From NCBI RefSeq assembly GCF_014202475.1, contig NZ_JACHGV010000007.1, forward strand, positions 186,001 to 250,000: 64,000 nt of DNA, given 5' to 3'. Origin of the DNA: Streptomyces paradoxus (GTDB lineage: Bacteria; Actinomycetota; Actinomycetes; Streptomycetales; Streptomycetaceae). A model generated the notes under the pieces. It was not told where the DNA came from. It searched no databases and saw only the letters and a program-made list of their open reading frames with translations. Below, piece after piece: positions 39,599 through 49,061 of the stretch. The first letter of the stretch is position 1; every line of letters starts with the position of its first letter. The translations under genes were made by a program, and so were the position numbers.

Positions 39599-40267
39599 TC
39601 AGCCCCGGCGGCCCGTGGTGGAGGCGAAGCCCAGCCAGGTGTGCCGGTTGTTCCACCAGCACCAGCCGACCTTGGGCGCGTTGCGGCGCTCGCGGCCGTC
39701 CCGGCCGGTGCCGTTGCTGATCCAGATGGCCGGGGTGCGGGCGTCGAAGGAGCCGTTGGGCTTGCGCAGCCGGGAGCCGATGGTCATGAAGCAGAGGTTG
39801 CGCTCCAGGGCTTCGGGCTGCTGGAGCACCCAGTGGATGCCCTCGGTGAGCACCAGCGGGGTGCGGTCCTCCTTGGTGAGGGCGGGCAGCGCCTCGTCCG
39901 GGGACCAGTTGGCCATGTGGTCGCCGCGGTCGATGCCGTGCACGAGGTAGAGCGGGGCGTCGGGCAGTTCGAGGGCGCAGGGGGCGAACTCGTCGACGTC
40001 GGGCATGTCGACGACGACGAAGCCCGGTTTGCCGTCGCGGCGGAGCAGCGGAGCGAGGGCCGAGGCGGGGGCCCGGTCCGGGTGCACGGCCAGCAGGGCG
40101 CCCTGGCCGTCGGCCCCGGCTCCGGCCCGCGCGGCGAACGTGCGGATCTCATCGGCGGACAGCCCGGCGATCTCGTGCACCCCCAGCTCGATGAGCCGCT
40201 CGGCCTGCGCGCTCAGGGCCGGGAGTGCGGTCAGCACGGTGGACGGGTCGGGCGTGGTCTCGGGCAC
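39599..40267 (-). CDS. DUF5701-like protein of unknown function
   Basis: A 222-residue soluble protein without signal peptide. Conserved-looking stretches are GFVVVDMPDVDEFAP, YLVHGIDRGDHMANW, LVLTEGIHWVLQQPEALERNLCFMTIGSRLRKPNG and GWCWWNNRHTWLGFAS. I recall this pattern from the actinobacterial DUF5701 family, but this assignment is from memory only. It converges with the regulator gene, stop to stop, with six bases between them. No function can be read from it. Confidence 0.7.
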   Translation of the reverse strand: MPETTPDPSTVLTALPALSAQAERLIELGVHEIAGLSADEIRTFAARAGAGADGQGALLAVHPDRAPASALAPLLRRDGKPGFVVVDMPDVDEFAPCALELPDAPLYLVHGIDRGDHMANWSPDEALPALTKEDRTPLVLTEGIHWVLQQPEALERNLCFMTIGSRLRKPNGSFDARTPAIWISNGTGRDGRERRNAPKVGWCWWNNRHTWLGFASTTGRRG

Positions 40268-40313
40268 GATGCTCCCTGGGTCGTCGACAACGGCGGGCTC
40301 TGACGGGGCGAAC

Positions 40314-41327
40314 TCATCGGCAACGAGCCGCTCCGCCCGGATGTTCCCGCTCCGCTCCGTCCGTCGTCGCGTCGCCGGCCAGGCCGTTCATCCGCCACTC
40401 GCGGGGCGCCATCCCGTAGGCCGCGCGGAAGGCGCGGCTGAAGTGGCTGGGGCTCGTGAACCCCCAGCGCCGGGCGACGGCAGCGACCCCGTCCCCCAGG
40501 GCCGGGGAGCGCAGCAGGTCCCGGCGGCACCGCTCCAGCCGCTGCGTCCGGATCCACTCCCCGACGGTCACGCCCTCCGACTGGAACAGCTTGTGCAGGT
40601 AGCGGACCGAGACGAAGTGCGCGGCGGCGATCGCGGGCGGTGCGAGGCCCGGGTCGGCGAGGTGGCGCAGGATGTGGTCCTTGACGCGCACGAGGGTGGC
40701 CGCGGCGGCCTCCGGGGCCTGGGGGGCGAAGCGGCCGGACCGCTCGTTGATCAGCAGCGCCAGCAGGTCGAGTGCCGTGGCGGCGAACTGCCGTCCGGCG
40801 ACGGCGTCGAGGTGCGCCGCTTCGCGGGCCAGGCGCGCGAAGTAGGTCCCCACCAGGGCGGCGCTGCCCTCCCGGCCGGAGAACGCCGTGGCGGTCAGCG
40901 CCCGCAGGTCCGTGTCGCGCACCCGGAGCTCCCGGCGGGGGAAGTGGAAGGAGGTGAAGCAGAACGCGCTGTCCACCTTCTTGCGGAACAGCCGGGAGGA
41001 GTCGGAGAGGGAGAAGTCACCCGGCCCGATGCGCGCCTCCCTGCCGTCCTGCTCCTTGAGGGCGCTGCCCCGCCGCTGCAGGGTGAGGATGAGGAACTCC
41101 TTCCCGTCCCGGGCGATCAGCCGCCTGCTGCGCGTCACCACCTGGGGACCGGCCTCGACCCGCGAGACCTGTAAGGACCCCAGGCGGTTGCTGACGATGC
41201 TGCCGGGCGAGGGATCGTCCTCGAGGAGCCGTACGTCGAGCGGGATGAAGGTGTGGCTCACCGCGTGGTGCCAGCGTTCCCCCCGTTCGGCCGCAGACAG
41301 TGACGCGGTGGAAAGGACGACGGGCAC
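40314..41327 (-). CDS. AraC-family transcriptional regulator
   Basis: A 337-residue regulator. The N-terminal 200 residues look like the AraC-binding-like cupin part (WHHAVSHTFIPLDVRLLED, SRRLIARDGKEFLILTLQ). The C-terminal 100 residues carry two helix-turn-helix units: PPAIAAAHFVSVRYLHKLFQ and GVAAVARRWGFTSPSHFSRAFRAAYG. The start is GTG 41327 behind GGGGGGAA. The first part resembles the AraC_binding_2 type found with oxidative or aromatic catabolism genes. Its neighbour upstream is the chloroperoxidase-like hydrolase on the same strand, a possible target. Confidence 0.92.
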   Translation of the reverse strand: MPVVLSTASLSAAERGERWHHAVSHTFIPLDVRLLEDDPSPGSIVSNRLGSLQVSRVEAGPQVVTRSRRLIARDGKEFLILTLQRRGSALKEQDGREARIGPGDFSLSDSSRLFRKKVDSAFCFTSFHFPRRELRVRDTDLRALTATAFSGREGSAALVGTYFARLAREAAHLDAVAGRQFAATALDLLALLINERSGRFAPQAPEAAAATLVRVKDHILRHLADPGLAPPAIAAAHFVSVRYLHKLFQSEGVTVGEWIRTQRLERCRRDLLRSPALGDGVAAVARRWGFTSPSHFSRAFRAAYGMAPREWRMNGLAGDATTDGAEREHPGGAARCR

Positions 41328-41454
41328 CTGGATTCCCCCCTGGGCATCATCAAAGGCCGGCAGGCGGGTTCCGCTGCCGGCCTCGACGATGTCACCACGC
41401 CGCCCGGGGGCGGTCCAGGAAGAATCGGGGGAAGAATCGGATCACTTCACCGGA

Positions 41455-42291
41455 TCACTTCGCCAGGAAGGCGAGCAGCGCCGCGTTGACCTCCTCCGCG
41501 TGGGTCCACAGCAGACCGTGCGGGGCGCCCTCGATCTCCACGTAGTCCGCGGCCGGGAGGGCCTTGTGGAACTGCCGCGCGGTCCCCTCCACGGGCAGGA
41601 TGCGGTCGCCGGTGCCGTGCAGGATCAGGGCCGGCACGTCGATCGCCGGGATGTCGGCACGGAAGTCGGTGTACCAGGTCGCGGGCGCGGCGGCCGCGGC
41701 GAAGAATCCGCCGCGCGCGGCGACGAGCCAGCTGTTGCGCACGGCCTCCTCGCTGATCCTTGTGCCGAGGTTCTCGTCGAGGTTGTAGAAGTCGTTGTAG
41801 AAGTCCGTGTAGTAGGCGTAGCGGTCGGCCTTCACCGCCGCGACGACCCCGTCGAAGAACTCCTTCGGGGCGACCCCGTCCGGGTTGTCGTCGGACTTGA
41901 GCAGGCAGGGCTCCAGGGAGGCGAGGAAGGCGACCTTGGCGACCCGGGCCGAGCCGTAACGGGACACGTACCGGGCGACCTCGCCGGTGCCCATCGAGAA
42001 CCCGACGAGGACGGCGCCCTGCAGGTCCAGGGTCTCCATCACGGTGTTCAGGTCGGCGGCGAAGGTGTCGTAGTCGTAGCCGGCCGTCGGCTGGGAGGAC
42101 TGCCCGAAGCCGCGTCGGTCGTAGGTGATCACGCGGTAGCCGGCGTCGAGGAGCACCGCGCTCTGCCGTTCCCAGGAGTGGCCGTCGAGGGGGAATCCGT
42201 GGATGAGGACGACCGGCTGCCCGGATCCGTGGTCCTCGTAGTACAGGTCGACGGGGGTGGAGTTCTCCTGGCCCACGGTGATGTACGGCAT
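41455..42291 (-). CDS. Alpha/beta hydrolase, non-heme chloroperoxidase-like
   Basis: A 278-residue alpha/beta hydrolase with HGFPLDGHSW (oxyanion region) at residues 31-40, YDRRGFGQS, the nucleophile Ser99 in GFSMGTGE, the acid in HGTGDRILP and the histidine in GAPHGLLW. The GFSMGTGE elbow is that of cofactor-free haloperoxidase/esterases. These act as esterases or perhydrolases in vivo. No signal peptide. It lies 127 bp upstream of the AraC gene on the same strand. Confidence 0.92.
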   Translation of the reverse strand: MPYITVGQENSTPVDLYYEDHGSGQPVVLIHGFPLDGHSWERQSAVLLDAGYRVITYDRRGFGQSSQPTAGYDYDTFAADLNTVMETLDLQGAVLVGFSMGTGEVARYVSRYGSARVAKVAFLASLEPCLLKSDDNPDGVAPKEFFDGVVAAVKADRYAYYTDFYNDFYNLDENLGTRISEEAVRNSWLVAARGGFFAAAAAPATWYTDFRADIPAIDVPALILHGTGDRILPVEGTARQFHKALPAADYVEIEGAPHGLLWTHAEEVNAALLAFLAK

Positions 42292-42462
42292 GTGCTGCTT
42301 CCTCGTTTCCGAGCGGTTGGTGCAAGGGACCCGGCCACGCTAGGGCGGACCCGGGCGGGCCGATCGCCCCACAGCGCACCGGTTGTTGACCCGGGGCGCA
42401 CAGCCGGCCGCCGGTCCTCAACCTGATGCGTCCCATGTGTCCGGCGTGACAGCATCGGCGCC

Positions 42463-43414
42463 ATGGAAGGGTTCATGACACCTGATCAGATGTCCGCCCG
42501 CACCTCTCGTGCCCTCGCCGCGGCCGTCGCCGCGGGGCGTGATCTGGGGCTCGACGTGGCCGAGGCGAGGGTCGTCTACGACGTGTTCTCCGTCGTGGTG
42601 CACCTGGCTCCGTCACCGGTGGTGGTCAGGGTGCCGGCCGTCCTGCCGTCGTACGCCGACGCCGGCTCCCAGACCGCCCGGCAGCGGCAGGAGCTGGCCG
42701 TGGCGGGGTGGCTCGCGGATCAGGGGCACCCGGTGATCCCGCCGAGTCCGCTGGTGCCGCGGGAGCCCGTGCTGCGGGACGGGTTCTCGATGACGTTCTG
42801 GCAGTTCGTGCGAGCTGGACCAGAGCGCCGAGCCCGACTTCGTGCACCAGGCCGGCCTGGTCGCCGGCCTGCACGCCGCGCTGCGTTCCTACCCGGGTGA
42901 ACTGCCGTTCCTCTCGGCGGCCGAACCGCGGTTCGTCACCGAGGGGCTTGCCGCGCTCGAAGCGCGCCCCGATCTCCTGGACCCGGCCGATCTCGACCGT
43001 GCGCGGCGCGAGTGGGAGGTCCTGGAGCCGGCCGTCGCCTCACGCGCGGGGTTCGAGGCGGTGTTCCCCGGCATCGGGTTGCAGCCGGTCCACGGGGACG
43101 CCCCGGCGGCCAACATCGTCTCCGGCCCGGACGGCGCCCTGTACTCCGACTTCGAACTGACCACGCTCGGGCCGGTCGAGTGGGACCTCGCGGCCCTCGG
43201 CCCCGAGTGCGAGGCCGCTTACGACGAGGCGGCCGGGCGGCTGGGTCTGCGCCGGCTGGACCGGGACGTGCTGCGGGTCGTCAACGCGGTGGGCATGTCC
43301 CGCGCGGTGGCCTGCCTCGCGCTCGCGCCGCAGCTGCCCCTGCTGGTGGACGCGCTCAAGCCGGCGGTCGAGCAATGGCGGTCGATGCCGTTCGCCGGGG
43401 GGCTGGGCGGCTGA
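42463..43414 (+). pseudogene. Frameshifted aminoglycoside phosphotransferase-like gene
   Basis: Two frames together make one kinase of the APH family. The first (from 42463) runs to TFWQFV near 42810; the second carries on with ELDQSAEPDFVHQAGLVAGLH and ends at 43414 with VHGDAPAANIVSG and YSDFELTTLGPVEWDLAAL, the catalytic HGD and metal-binding DFE-type motifs. One extra base (the C at 42811) or two lost bases at the join breaks the frame. Either the gene is dead or the sequence has an error here. The first frame alone would give a 145-residue product without the catalytic half. Confidence 0.85.
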
Positions 43415-43436
43415 GGCGCACACGCGTGGGGGGCGC

Positions 43437-43889
43437 TCACTCGGGCAGCGGGCGGTCGTCGACGACGTGCTTCATGACGAGGGTGGAGTTGAGGCGCTGC
43501 ACGCCGGGGAGCCGGGCGAGCTGCTGGTCGTAGAGCCGCTGGAAGGCGGTCAGGTCGGTGGCGGCAACCCGCAGGAGGTAGTCGGGGTCGCCGAACAGCC
43601 GCTGGGCCTGGAGCACGTGCGGGACGGCGGCCACCGCCTCCTCGAACGCGGAGACCGTGTCGGCGTCCTCCAGGCGCATGGTGACGAAGACGAGCGCCTC
43701 GAAGTCGAGGCCCACGGCGGACGGGTCCACCACCGCGCGATACCCACGGATCGCGCCCTCGCGTTCGAGGTCGCGCAGCCTGCGGTGGCAGGGCGAGACG
43801 CTCAGCTTCACGCGCGCGGCCAGCTCGGTGACTGTGAGACGGCCGTCCAGCTGCAGCTCGGTAAGAATTTTCCGGTCCAGGGCATCCAT
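43437..43889 (-). CDS. Lrp/AsnC-family regulator
   Basis: A 150-residue regulator with an N-terminal winged helix (MDALDRKILTELQLDGRLTV, then ELAARVKLSVSPCHRRLRDLE) and a C-terminal RAM effector-binding domain (VTMRLEDADTVSAFEEAV, GDPDYLLRVAATDL). It is divergent from a LysE-type exporter gene across 111 bp. This is the classic arrangement in which an Lrp-like protein senses an amino acid and switches on its exporter. Confidence 0.95.
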   Translation of the reverse strand: MDALDRKILTELQLDGRLTVTELAARVKLSVSPCHRRLRDLEREGAIRGYRAVVDPSAVGLDFEALVFVTMRLEDADTVSAFEEAVAAVPHVLQAQRLFGDPDYLLRVAATDLTAFQRLYDQQLARLPGVQRLNSTLVMKHVVDDRPLPE

Positions 43890-44000
43890 GGAGAAGATTC
43901 TGCCCCAGCGCGCGCGATCAAGGAGTAAAGAAGGGAACACTTTCGGATCGATCCGGCCTAACCTTCCCCTCGCACCACCGCATGTGAGAGGGAACGATCG

Positions 44001-44627
44001 ATGGACACGACCACGCTGGCGGCCTTTCTGGCAGTGGATCTGCTGCTGATATTCACCCCCGGCGCGGACTGGGCCTACACGATCACGGCCGGCCTGCGGG
44101 ACCGGTCGGTCGTGCCGGCGGTCGCGGGGCTGGTCGCCGGATACGCGGGCTACACCCTGCTCGCCGTGGCGGGCCTGGTGGTGATCGTGGCGAGCTCGGC
44201 GACGCTGCTCACCGCGCTGACGCTGGCCGGGGCCGGCTACCTGGTGTGGCTCGGCTGGGGAGTCCTCCGGCAGCCGGCCGCCTTGACGGCCCCCGCGGAG
44301 GAGGTGGCCCCCGAGGGCACCTCCCGTGCGCGGGTCATGCTCAGGGGCATCGGGATCAGCGGACTGAACCCCAAGGCCCTGCTGCTCTACTTCTCCCTGT
44401 TCCCGCAGTTCATCGACCCCGCGGGTGCCTGGCCGGTCGCCGGCCAGACCGGCCTGCTCGGCTCGCTGCACATGACCGCCTGTGCCGTCGTCTATCTCAC
44501 CGTCGGCGTGCTGGCCCGCACGGTCCTGAGGACCCGGCCCGCCGCGGCCCGGGCGGTGACCCGCGTCTCCGGCGCGATGATGATCGTCATCGGCGGGTTC
44601 CTGCTGGTGGAGCGCCTGGCCGTCTGA
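44001..44627 (+). CDS. LysE/RhtB-family amino acid exporter
   Basis: A 208-residue membrane protein with about six hydrophobic segments. The N-terminal stretch LLLIFTPGADWAYTITAGL is the LysE/RhtB signature (P-G-x-D region), and GISGLNPKALLLYFSLFPQF marks the second conserved loop with an asparagine-proline. It exports an amino acid or similar small molecule through the cytoplasmic membrane. GAGAGGGAA precedes the ATG. The divergent Lrp gene is the likely regulator. Confidence 0.94.
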   Translation: MDTTTLAAFLAVDLLLIFTPGADWAYTITAGLRDRSVVPAVAGLVAGYAGYTLLAVAGLVVIVASSATLLTALTLAGAGYLVWLGWGVLRQPAALTAPAEEVAPEGTSRARVMLRGIGISGLNPKALLLYFSLFPQFIDPAGAWPVAGQTGLLGSLHMTACAVVYLTVGVLARTVLRTRPAAARAVTRVSGAMMIVIGGFLLVERLAV

Positions 44628-44718
44628 CGCCTCCCAACAGACGAGCCTCAGCGAGTCGGTAGCGGGACAATCGGTGCAGGAAGCGTGAGCAGGCAGGGGC
44701 GGCACACCCGGAGGCACC

Positions 44719-47124
44719 GTGGAGGGACGCGTACCGGAGGACTTGGTGGTCGTCGTCGACGCCGACGGGGCGATCATGGTGTGGAGCGACGGCGCTCGCC
44801 GTCTGCTCGGCTACGAACCCGCCGAACTCCTGGGCAAGCCCGTCACCGACCTGCTCGCCGCTCCGCTCCCGGAGTCCACACGGCGGCACGCGGCCGACGG
44901 CCGGCGCTGGGCCGGTGAGGTGGCGCTGCGGCACCGGAACGGCAACCACGTCGTGGTCCGGCTGCAGGGGACGCCACTGGCGGACGCCGAGGGCGGTCGG
45001 CTCTGGCTCGTGACCGGCACCGTGCCGGTGTACCCGGCGGCCCCGGCCGAGCAGGGGAGCCTGCCGCCGCTGTGGGACCTCACGCTCGCCCAGCTCCCCG
45101 TGCCGGTGGCGGTCTACGACCGGGACGCCCGGCTGGTGGCCGCCAACGAGATCATGACCCGGGTCATGGGCAGGTCCGTGGAGGACATGAAGGGCCTGAC
45201 CCTGTGGGAGATCGAGCCGAACCCGCCCTACGACGAGTACGACCGCCTCCAGCGCGAGGTGCTGCGCACCGGCGAGATGATCTTCCACGAGGAGCACGCC
45301 AAGGCCCCGGGCCAGACCCGGCCGCACGCCTGGTCCATGTTCCTGTCGCCGCTGAAGGACGAGACCGGCGCGGTCCACGGCATGTCGGCGACCGTGTTCG
45401 ACACGACGGAGCAGTACTGGGCCCGCCGCCGGCTGGCGGTGCTCAACGAGGCCAGTCTGCGCATCGGCAGCACCCTGGACGTGACCCGGACGGCCGAGGA
45501 GATGGCCGAAGTGGCCGTGACCGGGGGGTTCGCGGACTTCGTCACCGTGGACCTGCTGGAGTCCGTCGCCCTGGGCGACGAGCCGGGACCGCTGCCGCCG
45601 GACACGCCGGTCACCGTGCGGCGCACCGCGCAGCTGTCGGTGCTCCAGGGCTGCCCGGAGTCGGTGGTCGCCTCGGGCGAGACGACCCGCTACCCGGTGG
45701 GGACGCTGCCGCTGCGGACCCTGAACGCCGGCCGGGGCGTGCGGCACCGGCCCGGGGACCCGGAGCTGCGGGAATGGCTCAGGTTCTCCCCCGCCCGCGC
45801 CGAGACCGTGTCCCGGTACCTCATCCACTCGGTGATGATGGTGCCGCTGCGCGCCCGGGGTGTGACGCTGGGCATGGTGCACTTCCTCCGGCACCGGACG
45901 CCGGAGATGTTCAGCGAGGACGACCTGCTGCTCGCGGAGGAGATCGTCGCCCGGGCCGCGGTGAGCGTGGACAACGCCCGCCGGTACACCCGTGAACGCC
46001 GCACGGCGCTCGCCCTCCAGCGCAGCCTGCTCCCCGAGCGGCCTCCGGAGCTGGCGGCGATGGACGTCGCCTACCGCTACCTGCCGACCGGGGCCGGCGC
46101 GGACATCGGGGGCGACTGGTTCGACGTGATCCCGCTGTCCGGCGCCCGCGTGGCCCTGGTGGTGGGTGACGTGGTGGGCCACGGCATCCAGGCGTCGGCC
46201 ACGATGGGCCGGCTGCGGACGGCCGTGCGGACGCTCGCGGACGTCGATCTCGCGCCCGACGAGCTGCTCACCCAGCTGGACGACCTCGTCATCCGGCTGG
46301 ACCGGGAGGAGGGCCCGGAGGTGCGCGGCGAGCAGGAGGCGTCGGGGCAGGTCGGCGCCACCTGCCTGTACGCGGTGTACGACCCGGTGTCGCGGCGCTG
46401 CACCATGGCGCGCGCCGGGCATCCGGCGCCCGCGCTGGTCACCCCCGGGGGCGGCGTACGGTTCCTGGATCTGCCGGCCGGGCCGCCGCTGGGTCTGGGC
46501 GGCCTGCCGTTCGAGTCCTCCGAGGTGCAACTGGAGGAGAACAGCCTGCTCGCCCTCTACACCGACGGCCTGATCGAGGCGCCCGACCACGACATCGAGG
46601 TCGGGATCGGCCTGCTGCACCAGGCGCTGAGCAGCCCCGGGGGCACGCTCGACGAGACCTGCGACCGGGTGCTGCGCACGGTGCTGACCGGCCGGCCCGA
46701 GGACGACATCGTGCTGATGCTGGCACGGACGGCCGTGCTCGACGCCGCGCAGGTCCGCACCTGGCAGCTGCCCCCGGAACCGGCGGCCGTGGCCCGCGCC
46801 CGCAAGATGGCGGGCGAGCAGCTGGCCGAATGGGGCTTGACGGAGGCGGAGTTCGCCACCGAACTGATCGTCAGCGAGCTCGTCACCAACGCCCTGCGGT
46901 ACGGCGGTGCCCCCATCGAGCTGCGGCTGATCCGCGATTCGACCCTCATCTGCGAGGTGTCCGACGGCAGCAACACCGCACCGCATCTGCGCCGGGCCCG
47001 GGCCTTCGACGAGGGCGGACGGGGCCTGCTGCTCGTCGCCCAGCTCGCCGAGCGGTGGGGCAGCCGCCAGACGGCCACGGGCAAGACCATCTGGGCGGAA
47101 CAGCCCCTGCCCGCCGGGCTGTGA
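44719..47124 (+). CDS. PAS-GAF-SpoIIE phosphatase with C-terminal anti-sigma-like ATPase
   Basis: An 801-residue signalling protein. Two PAS domains lie at about 5-115 (VVVDADGAIMVWSDGARRLL) and about 120-240 (VAVYDRDARLVAANEIMTRV). A GAF domain follows (about 255-430), then a PP2C/SpoIIE phosphatase (about 440-670) with GADIGGDWFDV and VVGDVVGHG, which hold the metal aspartates. The C-terminal 120 residues are a HATPase_c kinase-like domain (ELIVSELVTNALRYGG). Streptomyces has many such proteins for partner-switching control of sigma factors. The start is GTG 44719. Confidence 0.93.
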   Translation: MEGRVPEDLVVVVDADGAIMVWSDGARRLLGYEPAELLGKPVTDLLAAPLPESTRRHAADGRRWAGEVALRHRNGNHVVVRLQGTPLADAEGGRLWLVTGTVPVYPAAPAEQGSLPPLWDLTLAQLPVPVAVYDRDARLVAANEIMTRVMGRSVEDMKGLTLWEIEPNPPYDEYDRLQREVLRTGEMIFHEEHAKAPGQTRPHAWSMFLSPLKDETGAVHGMSATVFDTTEQYWARRRLAVLNEASLRIGSTLDVTRTAEEMAEVAVTGGFADFVTVDLLESVALGDEPGPLPPDTPVTVRRTAQLSVLQGCPESVVASGETTRYPVGTLPLRTLNAGRGVRHRPGDPELREWLRFSPARAETVSRYLIHSVMMVPLRARGVTLGMVHFLRHRTPEMFSEDDLLLAEEIVARAAVSVDNARRYTRERRTALALQRSLLPERPPELAAMDVAYRYLPTGAGADIGGDWFDVIPLSGARVALVVGDVVGHGIQASATMGRLRTAVRTLADVDLAPDELLTQLDDLVIRLDREEGPEVRGEQEASGQVGATCLYAVYDPVSRRCTMARAGHPAPALVTPGGGVRFLDLPAGPPLGLGGLPFESSEVQLEENSLLALYTDGLIEAPDHDIEVGIGLLHQALSSPGGTLDETCDRVLRTVLTGRPEDDIVLMLARTAVLDAAQVRTWQLPPEPAAVARARKMAGEQLAEWGLTEAEFATELIVSELVTNALRYGGAPIELRLIRDSTLICEVSDGSNTAPHLRRARAFDEGGRGLLLVAQLAERWGSRQTATGKTIWAEQPLPAGL

Positions 47125-47130
47125 GCCGGG

Positions 47131-47531
47131 CTACCGCGTGTCGACGATGCCGCCGGTCACCGCGATGACCTCGCCGACGGTGTAGCTGGAGTCGGCGTCG
47201 GAGGCGAGGTAGACGTACGTCGGCGCGATCTCCTCGGGCTGGGCCGCGCGTTCCAGCGGGGCCTCGCTGCCGAGGGCAGATGGACGACGGCGACGTCGGC
47301 GCCCTCGCGTGCGTACAGCAGCGCCACGGCCCGTCCGATGCCGGAGTCGCCGCCGGTGATCAGCGCGGTCTTCCCCTCCAGCTTCCCGCTCGCCCGGTAA
47401 CGGCTCGCCCGGTGGCGCGGCTCGGTACGCATCTCGGCCTCCAGGCCGGGCCGCCGCTGCTTGTCGGAGGCGTAGGGCGGGTCCGGCTCGGACACGACCT
47501 GCGGTGCGGACTTCTCCTGCTCGGGCTGCAC
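47131..47531 (-). pseudogene. Short-chain dehydrogenase with a large internal deletion
   Basis: The start (GTG 47531 behind AAGGGGG) opens a general-stress-type SDR with EMRTEPRHRASRYRASGKLE and TALITGGDSGIG. It stops being SDR-like after DVAVVHLPS. At about 47,277-47,282 it joins, in another frame, the true C-terminus: LGSEAPLERAAQPEEIAPTY, then VYLASDADSSYTVGEVIAVT and GGIVDTR with a TAG at 47131-47133. About 150 residues with the catalytic Ser-Tyr-Lys are gone. The deletion is out of frame, so no working enzyme can be made. Confidence 0.85.
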
Positions 47532-47740
47532 CGCTACCCCCTTGCCGGTGTCGTCCACGGCGCGGCCCGCTTCACCGGCCGCGCCGTCCTTGCCCGGGCC
47601 GCGTTCCCAGGACGGCGGCAGGCATGTCCCGGCCGCCCGGAACGGGTGCGATGCCCCAACCGGAATGCCGGCAGGCACGAGGGGTACTCCGAGGATCTTG
47701 CAAGCCGGCCTGCGGGCCGTAAGTCGTCGGAAGGAGAGCC

Positions 47741-49054
47741 GTGTCTGACGAGACGGTGAAGAACGTCTTCGTGATCGGACTCGACGAGGCCAATCTGCCC
47801 ACGCTTCAGCAGGTCCCGGGAGCCGACCGGCTGCGTTTTCACCAGCTGCTGACGATCGAGGAGCTCCAGGTCGGTGAAGTGCACCTGCCCACGCTGCTCG
47901 ACAAGGCCCAGGGCGTGCTCGACGCGTTCGACGGCAGCATCGACGCGATCGTGGGCTACTGGGACTTCCCGGTCAGCACCCTCGTCCCGATGCTGAGCGA
48001 GCGCTACGGCACCCGCAGCACCAGCCTGGAGTCGGTGGTCAAGTGCGAGCACAAGTACTGGAGCCGGCTGGAGCAGCAGAAGGTCACCGACCGGCACCCG
48101 CGTTTCGGCCAGGTCGACCTGTCGGCCGAGCCGCCGCGCCCGCCGGAGGACGTGACCTTCCCGATGTGGCTCAAGCCCGCCCTCTCGTACTCCTCGGAGC
48201 TCGCCTTCGGCGTGGGTGACGAGGAGGAGTTCCACAAGGCCGTCGCCGAGATCCGCGACGGAATATCCCGCATCGGCCGGCCCTTCGAGCACATCCTCGA
48301 ACGCATCGACCTGCCGCCGGAGATGAACGGTGTGGGCGGCCGGGTCTGCCTCGCGGAGGAGTCCATGTCCGGCGTCCAGGTGGCCGTCGAGGGCTATGTC
48401 CACCAGGGCGAGGTGACGGTCTACGGGGTCCTGGACTCCATCCAGTACCCGGACTCCCCCTGCTTCCTGCGCCACCAGTACCCCTCGACGCTGCCCCCGC
48501 CGGTCATCGCGCAGCTCCACGACGTCAGCGAGCGCGTGATGCGGCAGATCGGGATGGACTCGGCCACCTTCAGCATCGAGTACTTCTACGACCCGCGCTC
48601 CCAGGAGATCAACCTGCTGGAGATCAACCCGCGGCACTCCCAGTCGCACGCGGAGCTGTTCCAGTACGTCGACGGCGTGCCCAACCACCACTGCATGGTC
48701 CGTCTCGCATTGGGTGAGGACCCGCACATGCCGCACCGCGAGGGCTCGTACGCGATGGCGGCGAAGTGGTACCACCGCTGGTTCACCGACGGTGTCGTGC
48801 GCCGGGTGCCGGGCCCCGAGGAGATCGCCCGCATCGAGCGGGAGACCCCGGGGGTGCGCATCGAGGTGATTCCCGCGCAGGGCGACAGGCTCTCGGACCT
48901 CCCCGGGCAGGACAGCTACAGCTACGAGCTGGCGCACATCTACACCGGCGGCGCGGACGAGGCGGAGCTGCGGGAGAAGTTCGACCACTGCGTGGCCGCC
49001 CTGGGCCTGGCCTTCGAGGACGCCCCGGCCGAGGCCGACGCAGCCGAGAAGTGA
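47741..49054 (+). CDS. ATP-grasp domain protein
   Basis: A 437-residue protein with a pre-ATP-grasp Rossmann part (VFVIGLDEANLPTLQQVPGA) and ATP-grasp fold: FPMWLKPALSYSSELAFGV supplies the ATP-binding lysine, and FSIEYFYDPRSQEINLLEIN with PRHSQSH gives the metal-binding E-x-N motif. Such enzymes join a carboxylate to an amine or thiol through an acyl phosphate. The GTG start has AAGGAGAG. The next gene, a CocE-type hydrolase, begins seven bases after its stop, so the two work as a unit. The substrate is unknown. Confidence 0.88.
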   Translation: MSDETVKNVFVIGLDEANLPTLQQVPGADRLRFHQLLTIEELQVGEVHLPTLLDKAQGVLDAFDGSIDAIVGYWDFPVSTLVPMLSERYGTRSTSLESVVKCEHKYWSRLEQQKVTDRHPRFGQVDLSAEPPRPPEDVTFPMWLKPALSYSSELAFGVGDEEEFHKAVAEIRDGISRIGRPFEHILERIDLPPEMNGVGGRVCLAEESMSGVQVAVEGYVHQGEVTVYGVLDSIQYPDSPCFLRHQYPSTLPPPVIAQLHDVSERVMRQIGMDSATFSIEYFYDPRSQEINLLEINPRHSQSHAELFQYVDGVPNHHCMVRLALGEDPHMPHREGSYAMAAKWYHRWFTDGVVRRVPGPEEIARIERETPGVRIEVIPAQGDRLSDLPGQDSYSYELAHIYTGGADEAELREKFDHCVAALGLAFEDAPAEADAAEK

Positions 49055-49061
49055 GGAGCAC

